Notes: generated by a model from the letters alone, not told the origin. Positions 15,981 to 24,339 are shown, counted from the stretch's first letter. The stretch: DNA of 54,895 bases from CAZNMF01 sp035547155 (GCA_035547155.1 DASZVJ010000105.1:1-54895), one strand, 5' to 3'. A program made the numbers and translations.

Positions 15981-17036
15981 ATGACCGAGCTTGCGGTTCC
16001 CGCTCCCGCCGCGATCGACGCACGCAAGAAGACCGCGTCCCGCATTTTCCTTGGCGCGCTGCTGTTCAACGCCGTCCTGACGGTCTTCTGGCTGCACGCG
16101 ATGGCCCGCGGCGAGGCATCGACGTTCGCCCACGGCTACCAGGTCGATCGCGAGGCGATCGGACGCGTCCTGTCCGGCATCGTGTTCTTCTACGTGATCT
16201 GGGGCTTCATCTGGTGGGGCATCAAGAGCGCCCTGCTGAAAGGGGTCGTCGGATTCACGCCGGAGGATCGGCGCGCCGCGTTCTCGTCGCGCATGGATCA
16301 GCCGTACGACGTGCCGGCGCTCGTCTCGCGCTACTCCGAGCGGCGCATCCGCATCGTCGACATGATCGGCCGTCGCGGCCGGTTCATCACGCTCGCGGCC
16401 GCGGGCTTCTATTACCTGTATGTGCAGGTGGCTCAGCATCCCGAAGCGAACTTCGCGATGGGATTCATCCAGGACAACCTGTTCGATGCGGTCGTCACCG
16501 GCTGGGTGTTTCTCGGCGTCTACTATCTCAACGGCTGGATCGGCGCGGTGTTCTACGGGCCGCAGTCGCGCGTGATGGACGGCATGCTGGCGCGCGCCAA
16601 CTGCCTGCTCATCACGACGCTCTGGGCCGGCTTCAAATTCATCATGGTGCCGGTCGGCGCGCACCTGGCGGCCGTCTTTCCGCGACAGGAGTTCGCGCCC
16701 ATCTTCGCGATGATCTGGGGCTCGTACATCGCCAACGACACGTGCGCGGAAGTGTTCGGATCGCTCTTCGGCAAACAGAAAATCAAGGTGTGGGGCGTGG
16801 GCGACGTGAACCGCAAGTCCATCGCCGGTCTCGTGGCGGGGTTTCTCGGCGCGTTCGTGCTCTGCGCCGGTGTCGTTGCGAGCCAGCATCTCGGGCCGTC
16901 GTGGTACGGCTTGTCACTGGCGATCGCCGTGTCGACGTCGTTCTTCGAGCTCTATTCTCCACGCGGCAGCGACGACTTCACGATGGCGACCGCCAACGCG
17001 CTCATCTGCTGGGCATTCGGGGCGTGGGTGCGCTGA
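15981..17036 (+). CDS. multi-pass membrane protein of the dolichol/phytol kinase-like CTP transferase family
   Basis: A 351-aa polytopic membrane protein with about 7-8 hydrophobic segments. The C-terminal third carries features I associate with the SEC59/VTE5/DGK1 and CDP-diglyceride synthase superfamily: NDTCAEVFGSLFGKQKIKVW (acidic Asn-Asp plus FGKxK), NRKSIAGLVAGF (the lipid-kinase K-S-x-x-G loop) and ELYSPRGSDDFTMATANAL (the E-x-x-SP-x-G-x-D-D/N element). Such enzymes phosphorylate membrane alcohols or lipids with CTP. The N-terminal ~180 residues, including a charged loop FTPEDRRAAFSSRMDQPYD, are not typical. It is a single rightward gene between leftward ones, with no obvious partner. 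Function is inferred only from these motifs. Confidence 0.62.
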   Translation: MTELAVPAPAAIDARKKTASRIFLGALLFNAVLTVFWLHAMARGEASTFAHGYQVDREAIGRVLSGIVFFYVIWGFIWWGIKSALLKGVVGFTPEDRRAAFSSRMDQPYDVPALVSRYSERRIRIVDMIGRRGRFITLAAAGFYYLYVQVAQHPEANFAMGFIQDNLFDAVVTGWVFLGVYYLNGWIGAVFYGPQSRVMDGMLARANCLLITTLWAGFKFIMVPVGAHLAAVFPRQEFAPIFAMIWGSYIANDTCAEVFGSLFGKQKIKVWGVGDVNRKSIAGLVAGFLGAFVLCAGVVASQHLGPSWYGLSLAIAVSTSFFELYSPRGSDDFTMATANALICWAFGAWVR

Positions 17037-17051
17037 ATCAAGAGCCGTGAT

Positions 17052-17078
17052 CGAACCTGGAACTTCGAACTTCGAACG
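17052..17078. repeat. family A short array (GAACTTC units)
   Basis: Four degenerate units of GAACTTC/CGAACCT in the 50-bp gap between the convergent membrane-protein gene (ends 17036) and holB (ends 17087). Only the GAACTT orientation is present here. Confidence 0.75.
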
Positions 17079-17086
17079 GCTCGTCA

Positions 17087-18079
17087 CTAGATCCCCGCGC
17101 CCAGCCAATCCGCGACGATCTTCGGGCTCGCGTTGCGGCCGAGCGCGTGTTCGGCGCGGTCGACGAGGTCGAAGGCGTCGACAAGACGATTCGCCTGGAA
17201 GCTGCCGAGCAGCGATCGCAGATCGGCGTCGAGGTCCGTGTTGGCCAGCGCGACGTCGCTCGACGCCGACAACGCGCTCAAGTCGCGGAGCAACGAGGAC
17301 AGGATCGTGAGCCGTGCGGACAGCGCTTCGCGATCGCGGCGCTTCGATCCGTGCTGCGCCAGCGCCGCGCTGGCCTTCAGCCGCTCCGCCATGTTCGTGC
17401 CGCGTGCCGCACGCAACAATCCCAACGCCGCCGCACGATCATCGTCGAAATCACCGGTCTCTTCGCTCAGCGCGCGCGAGACGCTGCCGCCCGACACCGC
17501 GGCCAGCCGCGCCGCCGTTCGGGCGTCGACGCCAGCACGCTCGGCCAGCACGCGCGCGACGTCGTGCTCGGAGAGCAGACCGAACCGCAAACGCCGGCAG
17601 CGCGACTGAATCGTCGGCAGCAGCGTGTCCGGATACGCCGTGATGAGGATCAGCATTGCGGCGGGCGGCGGCTCTTCGAGCGTCTTCAGGAGCGCGTCCT
17701 GCGCTTCGAGCGTCAGCTCGTCGGCCGGCTCGATGATGTAGACGCGCCGCGCACCCTCGAAGGGCCGATAGCCGACGACGTCGAGGATGCGCTCGCGCAG
17801 CGGCTTGATTTTGATCGACGCTTCGGAGCCCTTCTCGAGCCACGTCACGTCGGAGAACTGCCCGCGTGCGATGCGCGAGCAGACGGGACACGTGCCGCAC
17901 GCGTCGCCGTCGGCGCGATTCGGACAATTGACGGCTTGCGCGAGCGCGGTTGCGACCGCGCGTTTCCCGACACCGTCGGGCCCGGCGAACAGCAGGCTCT
18001 GCGGCACGCGATTGCGCCGCGCCGCCTGCCGAAGCAGGTCGACGACGGCAGCGTGGCCGATGATGTTGCGAAACGGCAT
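17087..18079 (-). CDS. holB: DNA polymerase III delta prime subunit
   Basis: Clamp-loader AAA+ subunit, 330 aa. Motifs seen are MPFRNIIGHAAVVDLLRQAA at the N-terminus, the P-loop FAGPDGVGKRAVATAL (about 29-44), a four-Cys zinc module in NCPNRADGDACGTCPVCSR (about 50-68), VYIIEPADELTLEAQDALLK, and the sensor/SRC-like region TLEEPPPAAMLILITAYP followed by TIQSRCRRLRF. The zinc cysteines, Walker A and Ser-Arg-Cys motif are all intact, so it may bind ATP, unlike the degenerate E. coli delta prime. The start ATG (18079) is about 40 nt from the tRNA-Asp 3' end. The stop is preceded by a family A repeat. Confidence 0.92.
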   Translation of the reverse strand: MPFRNIIGHAAVVDLLRQAARRNRVPQSLLFAGPDGVGKRAVATALAQAVNCPNRADGDACGTCPVCSRIARGQFSDVTWLEKGSEASIKIKPLRERILDVVGYRPFEGARRVYIIEPADELTLEAQDALLKTLEEPPPAAMLILITAYPDTLLPTIQSRCRRLRFGLLSEHDVARVLAERAGVDARTAARLAAVSGGSVSRALSEETGDFDDDRAAALGLLRAARGTNMAERLKASAALAQHGSKRRDREALSARLTILSSLLRDLSALSASSDVALANTDLDADLRSLLGSFQANRLVDAFDLVDRAEHALGRNASPKIVADWLGAGI

Positions 18080-18120
18080 CGAGGCGATCCTATCGCGCAG
18101 GAGCCTTTGGTTGAGGGAAG

Positions 18121-18197
18121 TGGCGGGGCCGACGGGACTCGAACCCGCGACCTCTGGCGTGACAGGCCAGCGTTCTAACCAGCTGAACTACGACCCC
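18121..18197 (-). tRNA. tRNA-Asp (GTC)
   Basis: A 77-nt cloverleaf read on the minus strand. The acceptor stem GGGGTCG pairs with CGGCCCC, the anticodon arm is CTGGC-CTGTCAC-GCCAG with anticodon GTC, and the T-loop GGTTCGAGTCC is present. Discriminator G is followed by an encoded CCA (18121-18123). Confidence 0.95.
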
Positions 18198-18201
18198 GCT
18201 C

Positions 18202-18304
18202 GGAGAACTTCGAAGGATGACGTTCGAAGTTCGAAATGCTGCTCATCGAACCCGTGTCGCCGAAAGATCTTTTCGAACCTCGAAATTCGCACTTCGAACT
18301 TCTG
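18202..18304. repeat. family A degenerate heptamer array between two tRNA genes
   Basis: GAACTTCG units at both ends (18204-18214 and 18275-18302) and opposite-orientation CGTTCGAAGTTCGAA in the left centre (18221-18235). The array occupies nearly the whole spacer between tRNA-Asp and tRNA-Val and would be part of any joint precursor transcript. Confidence 0.75.
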
Positions 18305-18308
18305 AAAA

Positions 18309-18380
18309 TGGGCGGTGCAGGGCTCGAACCTGCGACAGCCGGCGTGTAAGGCCGATGCTCTACCACTGAGCTAACCGCCC
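18309..18380 (-). tRNA. tRNA-Val (TAC)
   Basis: A 72-nt cloverleaf on the minus strand. Acceptor GGGCGGT pairs with ACCGCCC. D-arm GCTCAGTGGTAGAGC, anticodon arm CGGCC-TTACAC with anticodon TAC, and T-arm GCAGGTTCGAGCCCTGC. Discriminator A is followed by TTTTC, so CCA is not encoded, unlike the neighbouring tRNA-Asp. Confidence 0.95.
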
Positions 18381-18439
18381 CCACCGGCAACACGCGATTA
18401 TGGCATCGCCGCTGCCGTGATCGCAACCATGACTACGCG

Positions 18440-18460
18440 GGCTTCGGGCCACGGGCTACA
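18440..18460. repeat. family E heptamer run
   Basis: GGGCTTC, GGGCCAC and GGGCTAC in direct tandem with period 7, the same unit as at 15217-15260. It lies between tRNA-Val and the end of the efflux operon. Confidence 0.7.
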
Positions 18461-18503
18461 GCGACGGAAAGGTCTCGTCGCGCGTCGCCTGTTGCGGAAG
18501 CCT

Positions 18504-18533
18504 GCGCACCGCGGACGGCCGTCCGCGGTGCGC
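18504..18533 (-). terminator. 30-bp perfect palindrome directly after the efflux operon stop
   Basis: The sequence from 18504 to 18533 equals its own reverse complement (half-site GCGCACCGCGGACGG). It ends one base before the MFS gene stop codon (18534-18536), so the transcript would end with a long GC hairpin. No T-run follows on the minus strand; it may be a Rho-related or mRNA-stabilising hairpin, or a protein-binding site. Confidence 0.55.
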
Positions 18534-20144
18534 CTAATGCGCATCCGCCGCGATCGCCGCCGCGGCGCGTGAGCCCGGCTTCCGCAGCAGGAACACCGCG
18601 GGGATGACGCAGACGAAGCTCGCGAGCAGCAGCAGCCACGCGTCGTTGTAGGCGAGCATCGAGGCCTGACGCATCATCGTGCCGTCGAGGATCGCCAGCG
18701 CGCGCTGCTGCGCGTCCGCGAGCGACGCGCCCTGCGTCGTCAGCATCGCGACGAGCGGATCGAAGCGCGCCTGGAACGCGGCGCTGCCCGGATACAGGTG
18801 CTGCACGAGATCGGCGCGGTGATACGCGATGTGCCGCGTCAGATAGGCGCCGAGCACGGCGATGCCGAAGCTGCCGCCGAGCTGCCGCGCGAGGTTGATG
18901 AGCCCGGACGCCTGCTGCGCCTCCTGCGGCTTCAAGCTGCCGAACGCGACGTTGTTGATCGGCGTGAAGAGCAGGCCGAGCGCCGCGCCGCGAATGATGA
19001 GCGCGTAGCGCGCGTCCGCTTCGCCCGCGACGGTCGACAGGTGTCCCAGCGTCCACATCGCGAGCAGCATCAGCGCCATGCCGCCGAGCACCAGGAAGCG
19101 CGGGTCGGCCATCGGCCGCTCACCGTTCAGCAGCCGTCCGCAAACAACGGCGAGGATTGCCGTCGCGACGCCGCCGGGCATCATCGCCAGGCCCGTCTCT
19201 GTCGGCGAGAAGCCGAGGATCGTCTGCGTGAACAGCGGGAAGATGATGACGCCGCCGTACAACCCGAAGCCGAGCACGACGAACAGCAGGATCGACGCCA
19301 GCAGGTCGCGGTTCTTCAGCACACGGAACTGGATCACCGGGTGCGAGTTGCGCGACGAAAGCTGCCACCAGATGAGCACCGACAAGGCGGCGCCCGAGAT
19401 GATCGATAGATACAGGATGCGCTTGCTCGAGTACCAGTCGAGGATGTTGCCCTCCTCGAGCACGTACTGCAGCGATCCGACGCCGACGATGAGCAGCGTG
19501 ATGCCGAGCCAGTCGATCGGACCCGTGCGGCGCTGCTGGCCCACGGGATCGTGCAGGAACGTCACGACGAGAAATGCCGACACGAGGCCGATCGGCAGGT
19601 TGATGAAGAAGCACCAGTGCCAGCTCGCGTTGTCGGTGATCCAGCCGCCGAGCGTCGGACCAAGCGTCGGCGCGACGATGACGCCGAGCAGGAAGATCGC
19701 CTGCACCAGGCCTTGCTCGCTGCGTGGGAACACCTGACGCAGCGTCGCCTGCGCCGTCGAGAGCAGCGCCGCGCCGCCCGCGCCCTGAATCAGACGCCAC
19801 ACGACGAGCATGCCGAGGCTCGTCGCCGTGCCGCAAAGCATCGACGACACGACGAACAGCAGGATCGAGAACGTCAGATACCGCTTGCGGCCGAACGTCT
19901 CCGTGAAGAACGCCGTCATCGGCAGCACGACGACGTTCGCGAGGATGTAGGACGTGCTGACCCACGCGACTTCTTCGCGCGTCGCGCTGAGATTGCCGGC
20001 CATCTGCGGCAGCGCGACGTTGATGATCGTGGTGTCGAGCACTTCCATGATCGAGGCCGTGATCAATCCGAGCAGGATGAACCAGCGCGTGCGATCGGTC
20101 GCCTCGCCGGCAGAGGCGGAAATGGTGACGGTGGAAGAGGCCAT
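18534..20144 (-). CDS. DHA2-type MFS multidrug exporter (EmrB/QacA family)
   Basis: A 536-aa inner-membrane proton antiporter with about 14 predicted membrane segments. Family markers are LDTTIINVALPQMAGNL in segment 1, motif A-like FGRKRYLTFSILLF, LVVWRLIQGAGGAALLSTAQ and the motif C-like GVIVAPTLGPTLGGWITDN. It should form a tripartite pump with the HlyD-like adaptor and TolC-like channel encoded just upstream in the same direction. Unlike the rest of the operon, which is packed with 0-4 nt spacing, a 72-nt gap filled by a family A array separates it from pdxA. No clear ribosome-binding site is seen before the start. Substrates are unknown. Confidence 0.92.
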   Translation of the reverse strand: MASSTVTISASAGEATDRTRWFILLGLITASIMEVLDTTIINVALPQMAGNLSATREEVAWVSTSYILANVVVLPMTAFFTETFGRKRYLTFSILLFVVSSMLCGTATSLGMLVVWRLIQGAGGAALLSTAQATLRQVFPRSEQGLVQAIFLLGVIVAPTLGPTLGGWITDNASWHWCFFINLPIGLVSAFLVVTFLHDPVGQQRRTGPIDWLGITLLIVGVGSLQYVLEEGNILDWYSSKRILYLSIISGAALSVLIWWQLSSRNSHPVIQFRVLKNRDLLASILLFVVLGFGLYGGVIIFPLFTQTILGFSPTETGLAMMPGGVATAILAVVCGRLLNGERPMADPRFLVLGGMALMLLAMWTLGHLSTVAGEADARYALIIRGAALGLLFTPINNVAFGSLKPQEAQQASGLINLARQLGGSFGIAVLGAYLTRHIAYHRADLVQHLYPGSAAFQARFDPLVAMLTTQGASLADAQQRALAILDGTMMRQASMLAYNDAWLLLLASFVCVIPAVFLLRKPGSRAAAAIAADAH

Positions 20145-20150
20145 TCGCTT

Positions 20151-20246
20151 GAGGTTCTGAGTTCCGAGGTTCCAGGTTCTGAGGTTCGGGTTCCGAAGTT
20201 CTCCGGTTCCGAAGTTCTAAGTTCGAAGTTCCAAGTTCGAAGTTCT
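20151..20246. repeat. family A array between pdxA and the MFS gene
   Basis: About twelve degenerate units around GAGGTTCC/GAAGTTCT/AAGTTCG, all in one orientation, with a 6-8 nt period. The 3' part (20217-20246) is translated as the last residues of PdxA and contains its TAG stop (20217-20219). The rest lies directly upstream of the MFS start, where a ribosome-binding site would be expected. Confidence 0.85.
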
Positions 20247-21125
20247 CGCCAAACGCGCGGCGAGGACGATCGCTTCGACGAGACTGCCTTCATCGGCGAC
20301 GCCGCGGCGGGCGATGTCGAACGCGGTGCCGTGGTCGACGGACGTGCGGACGATCGGCAGACCGATCGTCACGTTGACGGACTTGCCGAACGCCGCGAGC
20401 TTCACCGGCACCAGGCCCTGATCGTGATACATCGCGATCACGACGTCGAAATCTCCGCGCGCGGCGCGCACGAAGAGTGTGTCGGCCGGATACGGACCTG
20501 ACACGTCGAGACCACGCTCGCGCGTCTGCTTCACGGCCGGCGCGATGACCGCATCGTCTTCGGGACCGAGCAGTCCCGCCTCGCCCGCGTGCGGGTTCAA
20601 CCCCGCGACGGCAATCCGTGGCTGTGCGATGCCGAACGACGGCAGTGACGCCGCCGTCAACGCGATCGTGCGAACGAGACCGTCCGTCGTGATCGCGCGC
20701 GGTACCTCCGACAACGGGATGTGCACGGTCGCGAGCACGACGCGAAGCACGTCGGACCAGAACAGCATGGCGACATCATTCGCAGCACGTCCGCACAGAT
20801 GTGCGAGCAGGTCCGTATGGCCGCGCCACGGCAGGCCGGCCGCCGCGAACGCCGACTTGCTCACCGGCGCCGTCGCGATCGCGTCCACGCGTCCCGCCCT
20901 CGCGTCCGCCACCGCACGAACGATCAGGTCGTACGCCGCCTGGCCGGACGCGGCGTTGACCGTACCAATCGGAAACGCCGCGAGGGCCGACGGATCCGTC
21001 GGCCCGTAGATGACCGGCTCGCACACCTCGACGACACGCGCGTGAGACGCGGCCTTGAGCGCGATCTCCGGTCCGATGCCGGAGGGGTCGCCGACGGTGA
21101 TCGCGACGCGAGGTCTGGCGGACAT
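20217..21125 (-). CDS. pdxA: 4-hydroxythreonine-4-phosphate dehydrogenase
   Basis: Vitamin B6 biosynthesis enzyme (deoxyxylulose-5-phosphate-dependent route), 302 aa. Motifs seen are ITVGDPSGIGPEIALKA at the N-terminus, TAPVSKSAF, PWRGHTDLLAHLCG (metal-binding His), AGLNPHAGEAGLLGPED and the metal-binding MYHDQGLVPVKL with FGKSVNVTIGLPIVRTS after it. All catalytic parts are intact. The C-terminal tail (RTSNLELRT) is encoded by the flanking repeat array and is probably not conserved. It sits inside an efflux operon, 3 nt after the hlyD-like stop. A functional link to efflux is not obvious; co-transcription may only be positional. Confidence 0.93.
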   Translation of the reverse strand: MSARPRVAITVGDPSGIGPEIALKAASHARVVEVCEPVIYGPTDPSALAAFPIGTVNAASGQAAYDLIVRAVADARAGRVDAIATAPVSKSAFAAAGLPWRGHTDLLAHLCGRAANDVAMLFWSDVLRVVLATVHIPLSEVPRAITTDGLVRTIALTAASLPSFGIAQPRIAVAGLNPHAGEAGLLGPEDDAVIAPAVKQTRERGLDVSGPYPADTLFVRAARGDFDVVIAMYHDQGLVPVKLAAFGKSVNVTIGLPIVRTSVDHGTAFDIARRGVADEGSLVEAIVLAARLARTSNLELRT

Positions 21126-21128
21126 TTC

Positions 21129-22340
21129 CTACTTCAGATACACCGTCGCATCCACCGACATGCCTGGCCGCAGCGGCGCGTTCGCGTCGTGCGTGCCGTC
21201 GAGCAGAATCTTCACCGGGATGCGCTGCACGACTTTCACGAAGTTGCCGGTGGCGTTGTCGGGCGGCAGCAGGCTGAACGTCGCGCCCGTCGCCGCCGCA
21301 ATGCTGTCGACGTGGCCGCTGAACGAGCGGCCGCCATAGCCGTCGACTTCGATCTCCGCGTGCTGGCCCACGCGCATGCGCGCGAGCTGCGTCTCCTTGA
21401 AGTTCGCCACGATCCACACGTCACTGAGCGACGTGATCGCCATCAGCGGCTGTCCCGCTTGAATGACCTGTCCCAGCTCGACCGATCGCCGGCTGACGAC
21501 GCCGTCGGTCGGCGCGACGATCGTCGTGCGCTCGAGATTGACGCGCGCCTGATCGAGCGCGGCCTGCGCCTGCTGCACCTGCGCGTCGGCACCGGCCGCA
21601 CGCGCCTGCGTCAACGCGATCTGTTGCGGCGCGGTGGACGCGGCCTGCGCCTGCGCGCGCGCCTGCGTCAGCGCACCGGCCGCTTGCGACCGATGCGCCT
21701 CGGCGACGTCGAGATTCGCTTCCGCCTCGTGCACGGCCGCCGCCGCGGAATCGACCGCCGCCTGCGCCGCCTGCGCGGCCGTCGTCGCCGCGTCGAACTG
21801 CTGTTTGGAGATTTCCTCTTTCGCCGCGAGCGGACGCAGGCGCTCGAGATCCTGCGTTGTGCGCGTTGCGTTGGCCGTCACCTCAGCGAGCCGCGCCTTG
21901 GCGGACGTCACCTTGGCGCGCGAGGCGTCGACCTCACGCTCGGCCGCGTGGACGGCGGTCTCCGCGTTGTCGGCGCCGGCGTTGGCCGAATGCTGTTCGC
22001 TGCGCGCGGTCTCCGAGGTGACCGGCACGCCGGCGTGCGCGGCACGGCTGGCCGCTTCCGCGGCGGCGAAATCCGCCTCGGCGCGCGCGACCGCGATCTC
22101 GTAGTCGCGCTTGTCGATCTCGACGAGCACGTCGCCGGCCTTCACGGTCTGGTTGTCCATCACGCGGATCGCCTTGACGGTGCCGCCGACGCGTGCCGCA
22201 ATCGGGCTTACGTGGCCCGCGACCTGGGCGTCGTCGGTCGACTCCCGCGGGACGAGGACACGCCAGAGCCAGAAGCCGCCCGCGCCGAGCACCACCACGG
22301 CTGCGGCGATGATCCAGGTGCGCTTCACTTCGATCGCCAT
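21129..22340 (-). CDS. HlyD/EmrA-type membrane fusion (periplasmic adaptor) protein
   Basis: A 403-aa adaptor of a tripartite efflux pump. One N-terminal membrane anchor (WIIAAAVVVLGAGGFWLWRVL) is followed by the first lipoyl half (VSPIAARVGGTVKAIRVMDN and VKAGDVLVEIDKRDYEIAV). A long Ala/Gln-rich alpha-helical hairpin spans about residues 80-235. The second lipoyl half follows (RTTIVAPTDGVVSRRSVELG) and then a beta-barrel end (GMSVDATVYLK). The long hairpin matches EmrA-like adaptors that contact TolC. ATG (22338-22340) directly abuts the TolC-like stop. It partners with the downstream DHA2 transporter. Confidence 0.92.
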   Translation of the reverse strand: MAIEVKRTWIIAAAVVVLGAGGFWLWRVLVPRESTDDAQVAGHVSPIAARVGGTVKAIRVMDNQTVKAGDVLVEIDKRDYEIAVARAEADFAAAEAASRAAHAGVPVTSETARSEQHSANAGADNAETAVHAAEREVDASRAKVTSAKARLAEVTANATRTTQDLERLRPLAAKEEISKQQFDAATTAAQAAQAAVDSAAAAVHEAEANLDVAEAHRSQAAGALTQARAQAQAASTAPQQIALTQARAAGADAQVQQAQAALDQARVNLERTTIVAPTDGVVSRRSVELGQVIQAGQPLMAITSLSDVWIVANFKETQLARMRVGQHAEIEVDGYGGRSFSGHVDSIAAATGATFSLLPPDNATGNFVKVVQRIPVKILLDGTHDANAPLRPGMSVDATVYLK

Positions 22341-23720
22341 TTACTGCTGTCCTCCCACCAGTGCCAGGAACCGTTCTTCGACGCTGCCCATCGCGCGGGC
22401 CAGGCCGGCCTTCGCGATCGTGTGTGCGTAGACGCTTGCGATGTACTGCTCGCTCGCGCGTGCGACGGCTTCCTGCGCCTGCACGAGCTCGACCGTGTCG
22501 CCGACGCCTGCGCTGAAGCGGTCCTGCGCCTGCGTCAGCTCACTCTGCGCGAGCGTCTGCGCGCTCTGGGCGACCGTCACGGCCGAGGCAGCCGATTGCA
22601 GCGTCAACAGCGCAGACTCGACGTCGTAGCGCAGGCCGTTCTCGAGATCGGCCAGCTCGGCTTCACGCTGGCGGAGATCGGCGTCGGCGCGCTGCACGTC
22701 GGCGCGCGTCTTGCCGCCGTTGAAAATCGGCACGTGCACCGCCGCGGCCACCGTGTACGTCGTGTCGGATGAGCTGGCCTCGTTGCCGATCGCGCCGACG
22801 TCCGCGTCGACGTGCAGCGACGGCAGCGAGCCGGCGGACGCGGATCGGCGCGACGCTTTCGCGGCCTCGACGCGCGCGCGTGCGCTGGCGAGATCGGGAC
22901 GATGGGTCGCGGCTTCCTGCATCGCTTGATCGAGCGTCGGGGCCGTGCCCGCGACGAACGTGGTCGTCGTCGAGAGCTCGAACTTCTGATCGGCCGGCAG
23001 GCCGATCGCGCGCGCCAGCTGCAGCTTCCGATTCGCCAGCGTCGTCGTCGCCGCGATCTGCTGCGCACGCGCGCTCTCGAGCTGCACCTGCTGGCGGACG
23101 ACGTCGATCTGTGGCGCGAGGCCGGCGGCGTGCCGATCGTTGGCGAGCCGCACGAGCGCTTCTGCGGTCGCGACCTGCGCATTGGCCGAGTCGACGCGCG
23201 CGCGATCGGCGATCGCGAGGAGGTAGAGATTGCCGACGGCGAGCACGACCGTCTCGCGCACGTGCCGCGAGTCGGCATGCGCCGCCGTTTCGAGGGCGGA
23301 CGACGCGTGCAGCTTCTGCCAGGCGGCGACGTCGATGACCGGCGTCGACATTGCGAGCCGCGCGTCGAACACGTTGAACGGCCCGACGAGCGGCGGCAGC
23401 TCGATGTCGCCGAAGCCGGTGAAGCCGAATGCGGCGAGGCTGACGATCTGCCGGCTCTCGCGCACGGTGCCCGACAGGTGCGGCAGCAACTCGGACAACG
23501 CATCGAGCCGCGCGCTGCCGGCCTGACGAACCTGTTGCTCTTCGAGGATCACGCCAAGGTTCTGCTTGAGGCCGCGCGCGATGGCGTCGGCCAGCGAGAG
23601 CTGCAGCGTCGAGTCGGTCGCCGGCCCGGCCGGCACGCCGCCCGACAGCCGCGCGTCCTGTGCCCACGCCAGCGCCGGCATCAGGACGCCGATCGCCAGC
23701 CCGCGAAAGATCCGTCTCAT
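22341..23720 (-). CDS. TolC-like outer membrane efflux protein
   Basis: A 459-aa outer-membrane channel subunit. The signal peptide is MRRIFRGLAIGVLMPALAWAQ. The body is a duplicated alpha-helical tunnel repeat: LSLADAIARGLKQNLGVILE opens the first repeat and DQAMQEAATHRPDLASARAR the second. Each contains Ala/Gln-rich coiled helices (VTVAQSAQTLAQSELTQAQD) ending in RFSAGVGDTVELVQAQEAV. Its start overlaps the TetR stop by 4 nt and its stop abuts the adaptor start, so all three are one transcript. Confidence 0.92.
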   Translation of the reverse strand: MRRIFRGLAIGVLMPALAWAQDARLSGGVPAGPATDSTLQLSLADAIARGLKQNLGVILEEQQVRQAGSARLDALSELLPHLSGTVRESRQIVSLAAFGFTGFGDIELPPLVGPFNVFDARLAMSTPVIDVAAWQKLHASSALETAAHADSRHVRETVVLAVGNLYLLAIADRARVDSANAQVATAEALVRLANDRHAAGLAPQIDVVRQQVQLESARAQQIAATTTLANRKLQLARAIGLPADQKFELSTTTTFVAGTAPTLDQAMQEAATHRPDLASARARVEAAKASRRSASAGSLPSLHVDADVGAIGNEASSSDTTYTVAAAVHVPIFNGGKTRADVQRADADLRQREAELADLENGLRYDVESALLTLQSAASAVTVAQSAQTLAQSELTQAQDRFSAGVGDTVELVQAQEAVARASEQYIASVYAHTIAKAGLARAMGSVEERFLALVGGQQ

Positions 23721-24328
23721 CGTGTCGCCAATCCCTTCCAGAACAGACGGCTCGCGCGCGCGGCCGCCGCGTCAATCGTGTCGTCCGACCAGCCGGCGAG
23801 GCGCTGCAGCGCGAGCCCGCGCGCGAGGCTCACGATCACGCCCGCCGCGCGGCCCGTGTCCGCGACGGAGACGACGTGCTCACTCACCGCGTCCGCGAGC
23901 ACGGCCTGCCACGCATCGACTTGCGCCTGGTAAATGTGGCCGAGGGCAGTCCGCACTTTCTTGCGGACGTCCGGGCTCATCTCGAGCTGGCAGTGGTCGA
24001 TGAAGTCGCGCTTGCGCTCGAAGAACTCCAGCGTCGCGCGCACGTATCGCTCCAGCCGTGCATCGATCGTGCCGGGGGCCTGAATCGCCGGCAACGTGAC
24101 GTCGCGCAGCTCGTTGAGGTCCGATTCCAGCACCTGCCGCAGGATCTCGTCCTTCGAGCGGTAATAGAGGTAGACCGTGCCTTTCGCGACGTGCGCCGCG
24201 CGGGCGATGTGATCGACCGTCGTGTCGGCCACGCCGCGCCGGACGAACCGGTCGCGGGCCGCGTCCAGGATCTGACTGCGGCGGAACTCGGCGACGACGC
24301 CGGCTTTGGTGCGCTGCGGAGAACTCAT
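23717..24328 (-). CDS. TetR/AcrR family transcriptional regulator
   Basis: A 203-aa regulator. The N-terminal helix-turn-helix is clear: FRRSQILDAARDRFVRRGVA, then DTTVDHIARAAHVAKGTVYL and YYRSKDEILRQVL (about residues 12-62). The remaining ~140 residues form the ligand-binding domain (LEFFERKRDFIDHCQLEMS). It is the first gene of the efflux operon and probably represses it and itself through the palindrome at 24340-24357. The inducing ligand is unknown. Confidence 0.92.
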   Translation of the reverse strand: MSSPQRTKAGVVAEFRRSQILDAARDRFVRRGVADTTVDHIARAAHVAKGTVYLYYRSKDEILRQVLESDLNELRDVTLPAIQAPGTIDARLERYVRATLEFFERKRDFIDHCQLEMSPDVRKKVRTALGHIYQAQVDAWQAVLADAVSEHVVSVADTGRAAGVIVSLARGLALQRLAGWSDDTIDAAAARASRLFWKGLATR

Positions 24329-24339
24329 GTGTGTAGTCG

